Below are positions 53,711-63,700 of a stretch of DNA of 64,000 nucleotides, in pieces. A program made the translations under genes and the position numbers. This DNA comes from Nodosilinea sp. FACHB-131. Lineage in GTDB: Bacteria; Cyanobacteriota; Cyanobacteriia; Phormidesmidales; Phormidesmidaceae. Positions within the stretch are counted from its first letter, which is position 1; each line of letters opens with the position of its first letter. The stretch is taken from contig NZ_JACJOF010000038.1 in the NCBI RefSeq assembly GCF_014695395.1, forward strand, positions 1 through 64,000, written 5' to 3'. The notes below the pieces were generated by a model, which saw nothing but the letters and a program-made list of their open reading frames with translations, was not told the DNA's origin and ran no database searches.

Positions 53711-54943
53711 TTAGGTCAACGGTTGCAGCACGTGGCGAAAGACTGCGGCATACTGGCGGGCGATCGCCTCGGCGCGAAACTGCTGCGATCGCACCTGGCC
53801 CCGCGCCGCCAGCTGAGCCCTTAGCTCTGGTTCGTAGAGCAGGCGCAAAATGCCCACCGCCAGAGCCGCCCCATCGCGGGGGGGCACTAGTAGCCCCGCT
53901 GCGCCGTTCTCTAGGATTTCTGCCGGGCCGTGGGGGCAATCGGTTGAGACTACCGGTACTCCGCAAGCCAGGGCCTCGGCCACCACATTGCCAAAGCCTT
54001 CGTACACCGACGACAGCACAAACACATCCGCCGCCGCCATCAGCTGGTAGGGGTTGGGGCGAAAGCCCAGCAGCCGCACTGCCCCATCGAGGCCCAGCTG
54101 CCGGATCTGTTGCTCTAGCTGGGGGCGTAGCGGCCCCTCGCCCACAATCCACAGGTGGGCAGGCACGGTCTGCCGCACTTTGGCCAGGGCCTCAAGCAGA
54201 TAGGTAAAGCCCTTTTGTTCGCACAGGCGCCCACAGGCCACGATCAGCGGGCGCGGCAGGGGCAGATCTTCCGCCATCAGGGGAGCGATCGCCCCAGTGG
54301 TCACCTGCTCATCTACGCCAGCGTTATAAATGACGTGGATGGGAGGCTGGGGCGGCTGCATCAGCGACGCAAACTCCTCTGCTACTCCTTGGGAGAGGGC
54401 GATTAGCCCATCGACCTCAGCAAGCTGGCGGGCCAGCAGCCCCCGCATAGCGCGATCGAGCGGGTGCCAAGGCCGGTGGTACTGATTGAGAGGTGAGTTT
54501 TGGGCACACACCAGCAGCTTAGGGCGGTGGGGCAACCCCCGGCAGGCCGCGATCGCCGCCAGGTTGGCGTGGTCGAGGACAGCGCAGACCACATCGGGCC
54601 GCTGGGCCTGAATTAGCCGGCGCAAGGGAGCCACAGCCCGCACCATACGCAGGGTGCTAGAGGAAATGCCGGGCGGATTAAGTCCAAACACCGGCACATC
54701 GGAGGCCAAAGCCGCCTCGTAACTGCCCCCCAGCTGGGCCAGGGCCACTGAGGGTTGAAACTGACTGCGATCAAGGGCGTTGATCAACCGCAAAAGATGC
54801 ATTTCTGCTCCCCCATTGCCAAGGGAGGCAGTAAAAAATAAAAGCTTTAATGTACGAATTGAAGCGTGGTTAGACTGTGAATTATGCGTGGGTAAATCTG
54901 CCTTGACAAACAACCCCGACGGTAGACGGTCGATGCTATTCAT
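53711..54943 (-). CDS. Glycosyltransferase family 4-like
   Basis: A 410-residue GT-B enzyme. Motifs: LLFFTASLGNGGAEMHLLRL (acceptor domain), LIVACGRLCEQKGFTYLLEA and VYEGFGNVVAEALACGVPVV (donor domain E-x7-E-like). I chose MNSIDRLPSG; an ATG 24 codons upstream adds an unlikely Arg-rich start. It is followed by another GT gene 13 bases away and preceded by a 322-base gap after the polymerase. Donor unknown. Confidence 0.88.
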   Translation of the reverse strand: MNSIDRLPSGLFVKADLPTHNSQSNHASIRTLKLLFFTASLGNGGAEMHLLRLINALDRSQFQPSVALAQLGGSYEAALASDVPVFGLNPPGISSSTLRMVRAVAPLRRLIQAQRPDVVCAVLDHANLAAIAACRGLPHRPKLLVCAQNSPLNQYHRPWHPLDRAMRGLLARQLAEVDGLIALSQGVAEEFASLMQPPQPPIHVIYNAGVDEQVTTGAIAPLMAEDLPLPRPLIVACGRLCEQKGFTYLLEALAKVRQTVPAHLWIVGEGPLRPQLEQQIRQLGLDGAVRLLGFRPNPYQLMAAADVFVLSSVYEGFGNVVAEALACGVPVVSTDCPHGPAEILENGAAGLLVPPRDGAALAVGILRLLYEPELRAQLAARGQVRSQQFRAEAIARQYAAVFRHVLQPLT

Positions 54944-55265
54944 GCCGTAACCAGGTAGTAATACTCTGGACAAATTGTTGCTTGAACCCCGCCGCCGTGG
55001 GTGCCAGTTTGCCATCTGAAGCGATCGTTTTCTGGCCCCAATTTATGTTAAATATCCTTACTTACAGGTGCAGCACTGGAGGCGGCGGCATTTTTAGACA
55101 GACGCTTACCGCTGTTTTCCCTCGGGCATGAGTCGATTAAACAATTAGTTTATTGCTCGGTGCAGCCGTTCATATTTGCACAAGGTCGCCAACGGTAGTT
55201 TTATCTATAGAACCGCGTTGACGATCGCCATAACTTTTCCTAACTTTTTCCCCAGGATGCCAAGA

Positions 55266-56735
55266 TCAATCACCTGGAGACCGGCCTAGAGTCATTGCTC
55301 CAATGGCCATTAAAAAAGCAACGGCAGGCACCAGCATCATCAGCCAGGCAATGATGCTCAGACCCGAAGGTTCTGCCAATAAAAACAGCGTAATGACATA
55401 CAAGACAATGGCAGCGGGCTGGTCGGCATAGTACCGAAAGCTGTCGGTCAGCCAGCGGGTAAAGATGCCAAATAGAAAGAATGCGATCGCCACCCCCGGC
55501 ACGCCAAAATTCCAGTAGGCTTCGCCCACGCCCCCCGGCGGCATCCCTACAGGCATGTCAAAAAACGTTTCGCCCACCATGCCCGCCACCAGCCCTGGCT
55601 TCTCAGGCCACAGGCCCCGAGGCACCGGCAGCGTTAGCACCGCTAGGTAGGAGCTGCCGTAGATAAAATCGACCTGGTCGGGCACCAGCCCAATGATGGG
55701 AAACACCCCAGAATAGACGCTAGTGCGCTGCGACACCTCGCTCAGCCCGCTGGTCATAGCCGATTCGCCCCCGGTTGATGCCGTGGGCGCACCGCCGCGC
55801 AGCACGTTCCAATCGATGGTGCCGCCGTAGGTGCTGGCCCGCAGATTGCCCAAAATGCCCATTAAAAACAGACCCACCAGGGCGATCGCCACCAGCTGGA
55901 TCACGGCCATTTTGCGCTCCCGCATCAGCCAGGCCAGTACCCCCATAATCATGAAATAAATCACACTAGAGCGCGACCCGCCGGTTAAGTAAGCCATAGC
56001 CAAGCTGAGCAGGGTGCAGACCCAAAATAGCGGCTGCGCTGTCGAGCGCAGATCAAGGACCAGCCAGCTGAGGCAGCCGATCAGCCCCAGCTGGGTAAAG
56101 AACTGCCAGTAAAAGGCCCCGGCCAGCGCCTCGTTGCGCCCTGCTCCCCACGACAAAATGTGGCTGACAATGCCCCCCCGGCTCTGCATATAGACCGAAA
56201 ACAGCGCCGCCGAAAACAGCACCGCTCCGCTCACCTTGGCCGCCAGGTGGCGGGGGCGATGAAACTGCACCGCTGGGGCCGGCAGGGTTGGGGACAAAAA
56301 ATATCCTCCGTACCAGGCCAGCAACCCTAGCCCTTGCAGCAGAAGTTCTTGGTTCAGCAGGGCGGTGAGGCTCTCGGCACTCCAGCCGGGCAGGGCCGCG
56401 TGCCACTGCAACCCATGGAGGTACACGTCGACGCGGCGCAGGTGGTCGAGGTAGGTAAACAACAGCCCAAAAACAAGCGGGTGAAACCAGCCAAAGGTGG
56501 GTTGGTACGCGATCACCGGCGCCAACAGCAGCAGCCCATTCAAGCCCAGGGCGAGAAACAGGCCCTCCATTTCCTCCAGGCCGGTGGGGTGGAGAAAGTG
56601 GTAGATTCCCAGCCAGACTAAGGAGGCGATCAACACCCCCCCGACCGCAAATCGGTGCAGGGGCGTCATTGCCACAAAGGGCGACGCACTGGCGTCTAGC
56701 GCAGGGACCTGGGGAGCTAAAGACAGATGGTTCAT
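55266..56735 (-). CDS. O-antigen/exopolysaccharide polymerase (Wzy-like)
   Basis: A 489-residue membrane protein with about 12 hydrophobic segments. A large periplasmic loop lies at about residues 300-380 of the mature frame (NLRASTYGGTIDWNVLRGG). Similar proteins are annotated oligosaccharide repeat-unit polymerases. The start MNHLSLAPQV avoids overlap with the glycosyltransferase gene. Wzy proteins join repeat units on the periplasmic side; the topology fits. The call is by topology and context. Confidence 0.8.
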   Translation of the reverse strand: MNHLSLAPQVPALDASASPFVAMTPLHRFAVGGVLIASLVWLGIYHFLHPTGLEEMEGLFLALGLNGLLLLAPVIAYQPTFGWFHPLVFGLLFTYLDHLRRVDVYLHGLQWHAALPGWSAESLTALLNQELLLQGLGLLAWYGGYFLSPTLPAPAVQFHRPRHLAAKVSGAVLFSAALFSVYMQSRGGIVSHILSWGAGRNEALAGAFYWQFFTQLGLIGCLSWLVLDLRSTAQPLFWVCTLLSLAMAYLTGGSRSSVIYFMIMGVLAWLMRERKMAVIQLVAIALVGLFLMGILGNLRASTYGGTIDWNVLRGGAPTASTGGESAMTSGLSEVSQRTSVYSGVFPIIGLVPDQVDFIYGSSYLAVLTLPVPRGLWPEKPGLVAGMVGETFFDMPVGMPPGGVGEAYWNFGVPGVAIAFFLFGIFTRWLTDSFRYYADQPAAIVLYVITLFLLAEPSGLSIIAWLMMLVPAVAFLMAIGAMTLGRSPGD

Positions 56736-56764
56736 GGCGGTGAGCGGAGGGTGGATTGGCTGCG

Positions 56765-58039
56765 TCACCCGAGGCGATGGTGCTCCTGGGGCCTTGCCTC
56801 GGAGCCTAGGGCAAGGCATTCCCAAGGGTGCGGACTGAGTTTTGCATAGATGGCTAGGCAGCCCTGAATCCCTGCTTCTAGACCAAAGCTTTGGGCGCGG
56901 TGCTGGCCCGCGTGGGCCAGTGCCAGTCGGCGCTGGGAATCTGTCGCCAGGGTGCGCAGGGCGATCGCCAGGCGCTCCACATTCTCCGGCGGCACCAGCA
57001 CGGCAGACACCCCCGCCTCCACCACCTGGGGAATACCGTCCACCTCAGTCGCCACAATGGGCAACCCCGCCGCCATCGCCTCAATTAGCACAATGCCAAA
57101 GGGCTCATGGCGGCTCGGCAGCACAAACAGGTCGGCGGTGGCGTAGGCTGAGGCGATCGCCTCAGGGTCAATAGCGCCGCTCAGCTCGACGCGATCGCCC
57201 AGGTCCAGCTCATGCACCAGGGCCAGTAGCTGCTGGCGATAGGTCTCCGAGCCGCTGCCCACAATCCGCGCCCGCAAAGGCAGATCTGGCAGCCGAGCCA
57301 GGGCGCGCAGGTACAGGTCTAACCCCTTGACAGGAAACAACCGGGCCACGGTGAGCAGTTCTAGCGGGGCCGAGGGCTGGGAAATGGGGCGGTGGCGCGC
57401 GATCGCCCTAAAAGGTTGCAAGTCAATAAAGTTTGGCAGCAGGACAATTTTGCTGGCAGCCACGCCATAGTGCTGCCCAAGGCGTTGCTGAAACCGGGGA
57501 GTGGTAGCCCAAATGCAGCTATACAGCGCAAACAATACCCGTTGAAACACCTCGGTACTCCAGCAGTTAGCCCCTTGGATCAGCCGATTTCTCCACCCGT
57601 TGGAAGCAGAAAAGTCTTGCAGGGTGGCATTTTGCTGCACCAGATCAGCGGTGTATTTAATCAGCGTCGGCAACCGGTGCCAGCGAGCCAGCACTCCGGT
57701 GATCAGCGCCAGGTTGCCCGCCGCCGTCTGCATGTGGATCACGCTGGGGCGAAACTGGCGAATGGTGCGGTCTAAGTCACCGCAAACCTCCAGATTGCGC
57801 CCGAGCTTGCCCCCCAGCGAATCCCGCCTGCCGCCATCGAGAAACCGAACCGACACTCCATCCAAGCTGCCGCTGGCGGTCGGGTCGCCGTAGGTCACCA
57901 CCTGCACGGCGATACCCCGAGCCATTAACCCCTGGGCCAGGTGCTTGGTTTGCAGCGACGGCCCACCCCCCGCAGGGGGATACACCCCGGAGACCAGCAA
58001 AATTCTGAGAAGAGGCGTACCAGAGCCAGCGGCTGCCAT
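56765..58039 (-). CDS. Glycosyltransferase family 4-like
   Basis: A 424-residue GT-B enzyme. It begins MAAAGSGTPLLRILLVSGVY, with a PPAGGGPSLQTKHLAQGL acceptor loop. The donor region is LLTVARLFPVKGLDLYLRAL, then EPFGIVLIEAMAAGLPIVAT. The ATG overlaps the flippase TGA by one base, so translation is coupled; a longer frame with a Cys/Arg-rich start is rejected. It follows Wzx and precedes Wzy. Confidence 0.9.
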   Translation of the reverse strand: MAAAGSGTPLLRILLVSGVYPPAGGGPSLQTKHLAQGLMARGIAVQVVTYGDPTASGSLDGVSVRFLDGGRRDSLGGKLGRNLEVCGDLDRTIRQFRPSVIHMQTAAGNLALITGVLARWHRLPTLIKYTADLVQQNATLQDFSASNGWRNRLIQGANCWSTEVFQRVLFALYSCIWATTPRFQQRLGQHYGVAASKIVLLPNFIDLQPFRAIARHRPISQPSAPLELLTVARLFPVKGLDLYLRALARLPDLPLRARIVGSGSETYRQQLLALVHELDLGDRVELSGAIDPEAIASAYATADLFVLPSRHEPFGIVLIEAMAAGLPIVATEVDGIPQVVEAGVSAVLVPPENVERLAIALRTLATDSQRRLALAHAGQHRAQSFGLEAGIQGCLAIYAKLSPHPWECLALGSEARPQEHHRLG

Positions 58040-59388
58040 CACGATCGCCCTCCGGTAAAGGAATGCCGCCCCATCAGCAGTCGCAGCGGCGCAATCAGCG
58101 CCTTGGTCATCAGGCGAGTGTTGGGGCGAGTTTGGGGAATCAGCCAGAAAAACAGGTAGCCACCGATCGCGTAGGAGATCAGCGTGGCAACGGCCGCCCC
58201 TAGCCCGCCCCAAATCGGAATCAACCACAGATTGAGCAAAACGTTGGCCCCCAGCCCAGCCAGGCGGGAGTAGAGGTTGTAAATTTGCAGCCCTTCGGCC
58301 ACAATCCATTTGCTCTGGGCAATACCGAGAAAGGCGAACAGCGTGCTCCAAATGTGAACGGCAAGAATTGGCTGAGCGGCCTGGTAGGCCGGACCGTAGA
58401 GCACCAAAATTAGCGTCCCCGACAGGGGAATAAGGGTCACGATCAGACCGTAGGCAATCAAAATGTTGAGGTCATAGAGCCGCTGTAACCGGCGACGGTA
58501 GTCCCCGCCCCCCTGTCCTTGGGCTTTAACAATGCCGGGAAACAGCGACGAGCAGACGATGACGGGCAAAAAGGCGGTGGCTTCTGAAAGCGTGGCAGCG
58601 CTGGCGTAGATGCCGACGGCGGCGCTGTCGACCATCTGCCCCAGCATCACCTGGTCGATGCTGATGTACAGCACGCAGGCGGTAGACGACAGCACCAGCG
58701 GATACGACTCTTTGAGCAGGTAGCCCGCCCGCTGAAGGCTGACTCGCCAGGCGCTCAACCGCTGGCCCTGGCGACGATAAAACAGCAGCAGCCCTACGGC
58801 ATAAAACAGCGCTTCGAGAGCGATGATGGCGGCGAAGGTGGCGACGGGGGCTCGGTTGAGCACCAGGGCAATCTTCAGGGCCACCACTAGCAAAAACGCC
58901 CCCTGCTCCGCCAGCACGGTATATTTTGAGGCGACCTGGGCCTCGAACCAGTTCTCGATCGGCTGCAATGAGTTGAACAGATACTTGAGGGCGACGATCG
59001 CCACCAAGAGCTGCGCCAGCGGCTGATCGGGGGCCAGCCTTACCATGCCGAGAATGCTGAGGGCGATCGCCACCAGCCCCCCGGCCACCTGCACCCCCAC
59101 GGCGGTGCCCAAAATCTCGCCCTGCTGGTCGGGCTGCCGCACCAGGTCGCGGGTCACAATCGGCCCCATCTGCACCGTCGACAGGGGCGAAAAAAAGCTG
59201 ACAAAGGCCAAGGCGTACTGCAAGCTGCCAAACCCCTCGGGCTTGAGGTAGCGGGCTACCCAGGTCCCCACCAGCAGGCTCACCACTAGGCGGGCGCTGC
59301 GGCCCACAAACAGCCAGCTAGTGTTGCTCAGCACCTGGCGCAGCTCGCTGTCAACGCCGCCGTAGAGTTTTGAGACCCGGTTTAGCAT
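58039..59388 (-). CDS. Oligosaccharide flippase (Wzx-like)
   Basis: A 449-residue membrane protein with 12 to 14 hydrophobic helices. The N-terminus LSNTSWLFVGRSARLVVSLL and YLKPEGFGSLQYALAFVSFF, with ILVLYGPAYQAAQPILAVHI further on, match polysaccharide flippases of the MOP superfamily. It moves lipid-linked repeats from the cytoplasm to the periplasm for Wzy. It lies three bases after the autokinase gene and overlaps the next gene by one base. Confidence 0.9.
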   Translation of the reverse strand: MLNRVSKLYGGVDSELRQVLSNTSWLFVGRSARLVVSLLVGTWVARYLKPEGFGSLQYALAFVSFFSPLSTVQMGPIVTRDLVRQPDQQGEILGTAVGVQVAGGLVAIALSILGMVRLAPDQPLAQLLVAIVALKYLFNSLQPIENWFEAQVASKYTVLAEQGAFLLVVALKIALVLNRAPVATFAAIIALEALFYAVGLLLFYRRQGQRLSAWRVSLQRAGYLLKESYPLVLSSTACVLYISIDQVMLGQMVDSAAVGIYASAATLSEATAFLPVIVCSSLFPGIVKAQGQGGGDYRRRLQRLYDLNILIAYGLIVTLIPLSGTLILVLYGPAYQAAQPILAVHIWSTLFAFLGIAQSKWIVAEGLQIYNLYSRLAGLGANVLLNLWLIPIWGGLGAAVATLISYAIGGYLFFWLIPQTRPNTRLMTKALIAPLRLLMGRHSFTGGRS

Positions 59389-59391
59389 GGT

Positions 59392-61554
59392 TTAGGCTAG
59401 CCTCTGCTGGCTGTCGACCACCTGCCGCGCGGTGCCTCCGTTGCGATCGCCGTAGGTGCCGTAGTAGAAGTAGCTGTGGGGCTCGTGGCGAGGCAGAATG
59501 CCGTTGATCACCTGGCCTAGCACCGGCAACCGCGACTGCGTCAGGCGCTCATTAGCCATGGTGGCGCTATCGATATCGACCACGCCAGGACGGGTGACCA
59601 GCACCACGCCATCGGCCATTTGTCCCAACGCCAGAGCATCAATACCGATGTTGAGCGCGGGGGTGTCGATCACAATAAAGTCGTAGGTTTGGGCCAGCTG
59701 CTCTAGCACCACCACCATGCGCTGGGAGTCGATCAGCACCGCCGGGTTGGGGGGTATCACCCCGGCGGTGAGTAGGTCAAGGTGCTCAACTGGGGTTTTA
59801 ATCATCCCCTGAGCAGGCCGCTGCTCCACTAGCAGGTTGCTGAGGCCCTGGTCGTTGACCACATGCCAAATCTTGTGCTGGCGGGGGCAGCGCATGTCGG
59901 CGTCGATCAGCAGCACGCGCTGGCCGGTCTGGGCGCGGGCCATGGCCAGGTTGGCCGACACCACCGATTTACCCTCGCCAATCACCGAGCTGGTAATCAC
60001 CACGGTGTTGATGTCGCGGTCAGAGCTGAGAAACCGGAGGTTGGCCTGCAGCATGCGGTAGGCTTCGGCGATCGCACCACTGGGTGCTTGCTCGACCACA
60101 ACTTCGGCATGGTCGCCGCTGGGTAGAGGGTGGCCCCAGCGGTGGTCAGGAATCATGCCCAGCAGGGTGAGACCGAACAGGTCTTTGGCCTCGGTGGCGG
60201 TTTTGAGTTTGCGATCGCGCGACTCCAGCCCCAGCGCGGTCAGCCCTGCCAACCCCAGACCCAGCAGCGCTCCGGTAGCTAAAAAAGACCCGCCGCGGGG
60301 AGCCACAGGCTGATCGAGCGCCACTGCCGGCTGCATAATGCGGGCGTTGCCCATGTTCTGATTTTCGGTGACGCGGGCCTCGTGCAGTCGCCCCAGCAGT
60401 AGAGCATAGGTAGACTGGGCCGCCTCCAGCCGTCGCATTAGCTCCCGCTGTTCCTGCTCCAAAAAGGGCAACTGCGCCGCCCGCTGGGTATAGGCACTCT
60501 GAGCGGCTGCTAGGGCATTTACCTGCTGGGTCAGGCCCTGGCGTTTGGCCTCGGTGCGGGCCAGATCTCCCGCCAGGGCGGCTTTGAGTTCGCCCCCTTG
60601 CAGCTGCCCTTTGGCTGGAGCGGGCAGACCGTGGAGCGCTTCGGCAATGCGTTCATCCAGCAGGGCTTCGAGGTGGGCACGGCGGGTGAGCAGGGTCGAA
60701 ACCACCGGGCTGGCGTCGCGATAGCGCACCCGCTCCACCGCCAGCTGTGCCTCCACCGCCTGGAACTGGGTGAGAATATCCTGCACCCCCGGCGACTGGT
60801 TCAACGACGTCAGGGCGATCGCCTGCTGCGGCGTCATCCCCAGCTGCTCGCTAAAGGACTGGGCTTGGCCGCTGACATCGGCTAGCTCTGAGTTAACCTC
60901 GGCCAAGTGGCGGTTCAGCTCTTCGCGAGCGACCACCATCGCTCCCTTTTCTTCTTCTAAAGAAGCCACCTGGTGAGCCTCCTGAAAGCGGCGCAGTTCG
61001 GTTTCGGCAGCCTGTACACGGGCTTCAGCGCCGGGCAGCTCTCGCTCTAGAAATTCGCGGGCGGCTACGGTCTCAGCCCGGTTGTCTTGAATGTGTTGGT
61101 CGATGTAGACCAGCATCACCGCATCGACTACGGCCTGGGCCAGCTTGGGATTGCGATCGCGGTAGGTCAGCAGCAAAATATCGGTGCCGCGCGGGCTGGT
61201 CAGGCTGAGGTTGTGCTTGAGGTCGCCCCGGCTGAGGGAAGGCTGATCGGCCGGAGCAAAGGCATTCACCTTCTCTACAACGGCGTCCAAGATTGGCGTT
61301 GACCGGATTTCCTCCATCTCGGTGGTGATTGGGTTGTTCGACTCCACTGTGGGATCAAACCCGCTGACCCCGGCCCCAACCCCGGTTAGCGCGGCGGCCT
61401 TGTCAGCTCCGGTGAAGCGAATTTTGCCCTCGGCCTGATAGATCTCGGGCTGTAGGCTTAGGGTTACTGCCGTACTAGCCACTGCGCTGGCAAACACCAC
61501 CGTTGCGGGCAACCAACGGCGTTTCAACATCAACCAGTACTGACTCGTATTCAT
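59392..61554 (-). CDS. Polysaccharide co-polymerase with C-terminal tyrosine autokinase (Wzc/GumC-like)
   Basis: A 720-residue protein. N-terminal Wzz domain with a helix at about 16-34 and a long coiled coil (200-400), and a second membrane helix near 425-443 (FLATGALLGLGLAGLTALGL). The BY-kinase domain has Walker A SVIGEGKSVVSANLAMA, Walker A' LLIDADMRCPRQHK and Walker B FIVIDTPAL. The C-terminal tail HSYFYYGTYG holds a Tyr cluster for autophosphorylation. It controls chain length and export. It is the first of a run of overlapping minus-strand genes. Confidence 0.94.
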   Translation of the reverse strand: MNTSQYWLMLKRRWLPATVVFASAVASTAVTLSLQPEIYQAEGKIRFTGADKAAALTGVGAGVSGFDPTVESNNPITTEMEEIRSTPILDAVVEKVNAFAPADQPSLSRGDLKHNLSLTSPRGTDILLLTYRDRNPKLAQAVVDAVMLVYIDQHIQDNRAETVAAREFLERELPGAEARVQAAETELRRFQEAHQVASLEEEKGAMVVAREELNRHLAEVNSELADVSGQAQSFSEQLGMTPQQAIALTSLNQSPGVQDILTQFQAVEAQLAVERVRYRDASPVVSTLLTRRAHLEALLDERIAEALHGLPAPAKGQLQGGELKAALAGDLARTEAKRQGLTQQVNALAAAQSAYTQRAAQLPFLEQEQRELMRRLEAAQSTYALLLGRLHEARVTENQNMGNARIMQPAVALDQPVAPRGGSFLATGALLGLGLAGLTALGLESRDRKLKTATEAKDLFGLTLLGMIPDHRWGHPLPSGDHAEVVVEQAPSGAIAEAYRMLQANLRFLSSDRDINTVVITSSVIGEGKSVVSANLAMARAQTGQRVLLIDADMRCPRQHKIWHVVNDQGLSNLLVEQRPAQGMIKTPVEHLDLLTAGVIPPNPAVLIDSQRMVVVLEQLAQTYDFIVIDTPALNIGIDALALGQMADGVVLVTRPGVVDIDSATMANERLTQSRLPVLGQVINGILPRHEPHSYFYYGTYGDRNGGTARQVVDSQQRLA

Positions 61555-62039
61555 AGCGATCGGGGTAGGCGAGGAGGAAGGCAGGGAGCGGGGACTGAGA
61601 GCTGTAGGGTAGGTTGTGGCGTTGGCCTAACCCACTGCCTAAGGTGTCTTTGGTAGCGGGGCTGTGCTGTACCCTGCGGTGTCAAGAGCTACTGAATTGA
61701 CAGAGGCTTAAGTTTTGGGGTTTGACAAACGTTTTGACGGGGGTTTTTAGCTTGAGGAAAAAATACTTTGAGGGCTACTTTTAGCCCCTAAACTGGGTTA
61801 GCAAAAGGTTGAGACTTTTCTGTTCTGTGGAAATTTACCAGCGGCTACTAAAACAGCGACCCTAAGCCACTCCTATTTTGAGGCAGCAGGGAGAGCGGTC
61901 GAGGTCTAACGCCGCGACAAACTACTTCACAATCTAGGGGCAAACAACCGCTTGTCCCTCTCCAGCAAGGGGTTGTTCAACAGCGCGATTTATTGAATTC
62001 ACCCTAGCAAAGGCGATCGCAAAAGGAGTGCCACTTTGC
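61555..62039. promoter_or_regulatory. Upstream region of the autokinase operon
   Basis: About 485 bases. On the minus strand it is the likely promoter region of the main exopolysaccharide operon. It contains AAACGTTT (61727-61734) in a TTTGAC/TTTTGAC context, a GTAGGTTGTGG...CCTAACCCAC palindrome near 61612 and a degenerate GGGGCAAAC...GTCCC copy near 61937. None of these is proven regulatory. Confidence 0.35.
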
Positions 62040-63050
62040 CTAGGTTGCTGGAGTCACAGCCTGGCGAATGGATTTAGTTGCTGGCCTATAGTGGTGCTGG
62101 TACCACTGCACAAAGTGGCGAATGCCCACCTCTGGTGAGGTGGTTGGGCGAAACCCAACCGCCTGGGTGAGGTCGTCAATGTCGGCGTAGGTAGCGGGTA
62201 CATCCCCTGGCTGCATGGGGAGCCAGTTTTTCTGGGCAATTTTCCCCATTTCTTGCTCAATGATTTCGATGAATTTGAGCAGCGGCAGCGGTTGATTGTT
62301 GCCCAGGTTATAAATTTTGCAGGGGGGAAGATCGGCCTGGCGCTGGGGCGGGCGATCGAGCAGGCGCACCAGCCCTTCGACCACATCGTCGATATAGGTA
62401 AAGTCGCGCTCCATGTGGCCGTGGTTGTAGACATCAATAGGCTGGCCCTGGTCAATGGCCTGCACAAATTTGAAGTAGGCCATATCGGGGCGACCCCAGG
62501 GGCCGTACACCGTAAAAAACCGCAGCCCCGTCACCGGCAGACCGTAGAGGTGGCTGTAGGCGTAGGCCATCAGCTCGTTCGATTTTTTGGTCGCCGCATA
62601 GAATGAAACCGGCTGATCGACAGAATCGCCTACTGCGAAGGGCACCTTTTTGTTGGCTCCATACACCGAGCTAGAAGAGGCGTAGACCAGGTGAGAGACA
62701 CGATCGCGGCAGCCCTCTAGCACGTTAGCAAACCCCACTAGATTGCTTGCCACGTAGGCCTGAGGATTGTGCAGCGAGTAGCGCACCCCCGCCTGGGCCG
62801 CCAGGTGCACCACTCGATCAAAGGGCTGCTGCTGAAATAGGGTGTGCAGTCTTGCCCCATCGCTGATGTCGAACTGGTCAAACTCAAAGTTGGCAAAGGT
62901 CATTAGCTGCCCCAGGCGGGCTCGTTTGAGCCGCACATCATAATAGTCGTTGAGGTTGTCAATGCCGTAGACCTGGTGCCCATCGACCAACAGCCGACGG
63001 GCCAAGTGGTAGCCGATGAAACCGGCAGTTCCGGTGACTAGAATTGTCAT
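62040..63050 (-). CDS. NAD-dependent nucleotide-sugar epimerase (UDP-glucuronate 4-epimerase-like)
   Basis: A 336-residue SDR-type enzyme. It begins TILVTGTAGFIGYHLARRLL (GxxGxxG) and has ASSSSVYGANKKVPF and SFYAATKKSNELMAYAYSHL, with the catalytic Tyr-x3-Lys, and GLRFFTVYGPWGRPDMAYFKF, an ending typical of UDP-glucuronate 4-epimerases. It would make UDP-galacturonate for the polymer. MTILVTG is the start; a longer frame adds 23 atypical residues. It lies upstream of the autokinase, separated by a 485-base gap. Confidence 0.92.
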   Translation of the reverse strand: MTILVTGTAGFIGYHLARRLLVDGHQVYGIDNLNDYYDVRLKRARLGQLMTFANFEFDQFDISDGARLHTLFQQQPFDRVVHLAAQAGVRYSLHNPQAYVASNLVGFANVLEGCRDRVSHLVYASSSSVYGANKKVPFAVGDSVDQPVSFYAATKKSNELMAYAYSHLYGLPVTGLRFFTVYGPWGRPDMAYFKFVQAIDQGQPIDVYNHGHMERDFTYIDDVVEGLVRLLDRPPQRQADLPPCKIYNLGNNQPLPLLKFIEIIEQEMGKIAQKNWLPMQPGDVPATYADIDDLTQAVGFRPTTSPEVGIRHFVQWYQHHYRPATKSIRQAVTPAT

Positions 63051-63700
63051 GGCGGATTCAGCTGGGTAGAGATTGCTACCAACTGTTCTACCGTTGAAAG
63101 CGGTCTGAATTAGGGCCAAATTGCCCTAGCTTGAAGACTGAATTGAGTTGTATTTCTCACTCATAAATAATATTTCATCGAGTCTTTATAATTTATTGCC
63201 AGCCTAATTTTAGGTTTGTGATAGCGGCAATTTGGCATAGTGATGACCGCAAAATTGCCTATGCTACTGTGGCAATTCAATCCTTAACTATGGGCGTGTT
63301 GCTTAATTTCAGGAGAGAACCTTGAGGGTGGTGGTGCGACATCGCCTTGGGTGATGGCTAAGGTCTAAACTCTGCGGTGGGCGGAGCTAGGGCCATAACC
63401 TCCCCTGCTCCATCCTCTACATTAAAATCACCGGTGAAGTTCCCTCACCACTCTCCTTGAGGGCTGATTTCCCGATGTCGTTTACAGCCCAAGATTAGTC
63501 CAGTCGCCCCTACTTTAGGAGATGGACGAGCTGGCCATGTTCCTGCACCCAACGGGATTTGTCACGCCAATACAGCTTTTTTGAATAGCTGGGCTTGCGG
63601 TCTAACCCCAAGCCTTCAAAGTCAGCCCCGGGAAAGCCAATGGTTTGCCACTGCCCGGTTAGCCTGACGACTTTTAGAGCACGTCTCAGGAGGATTTTCA
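63051..63700. promoter_or_regulatory. Divergent intergenic region
   Basis: About 650 bases between the epimerase (minus) and the membrane gene at the right edge (plus), so promoters for both are expected. A minus-strand frame from TTG (63510-63701) is not called. No strong hairpin or repeat is seen. Confidence 0.4.
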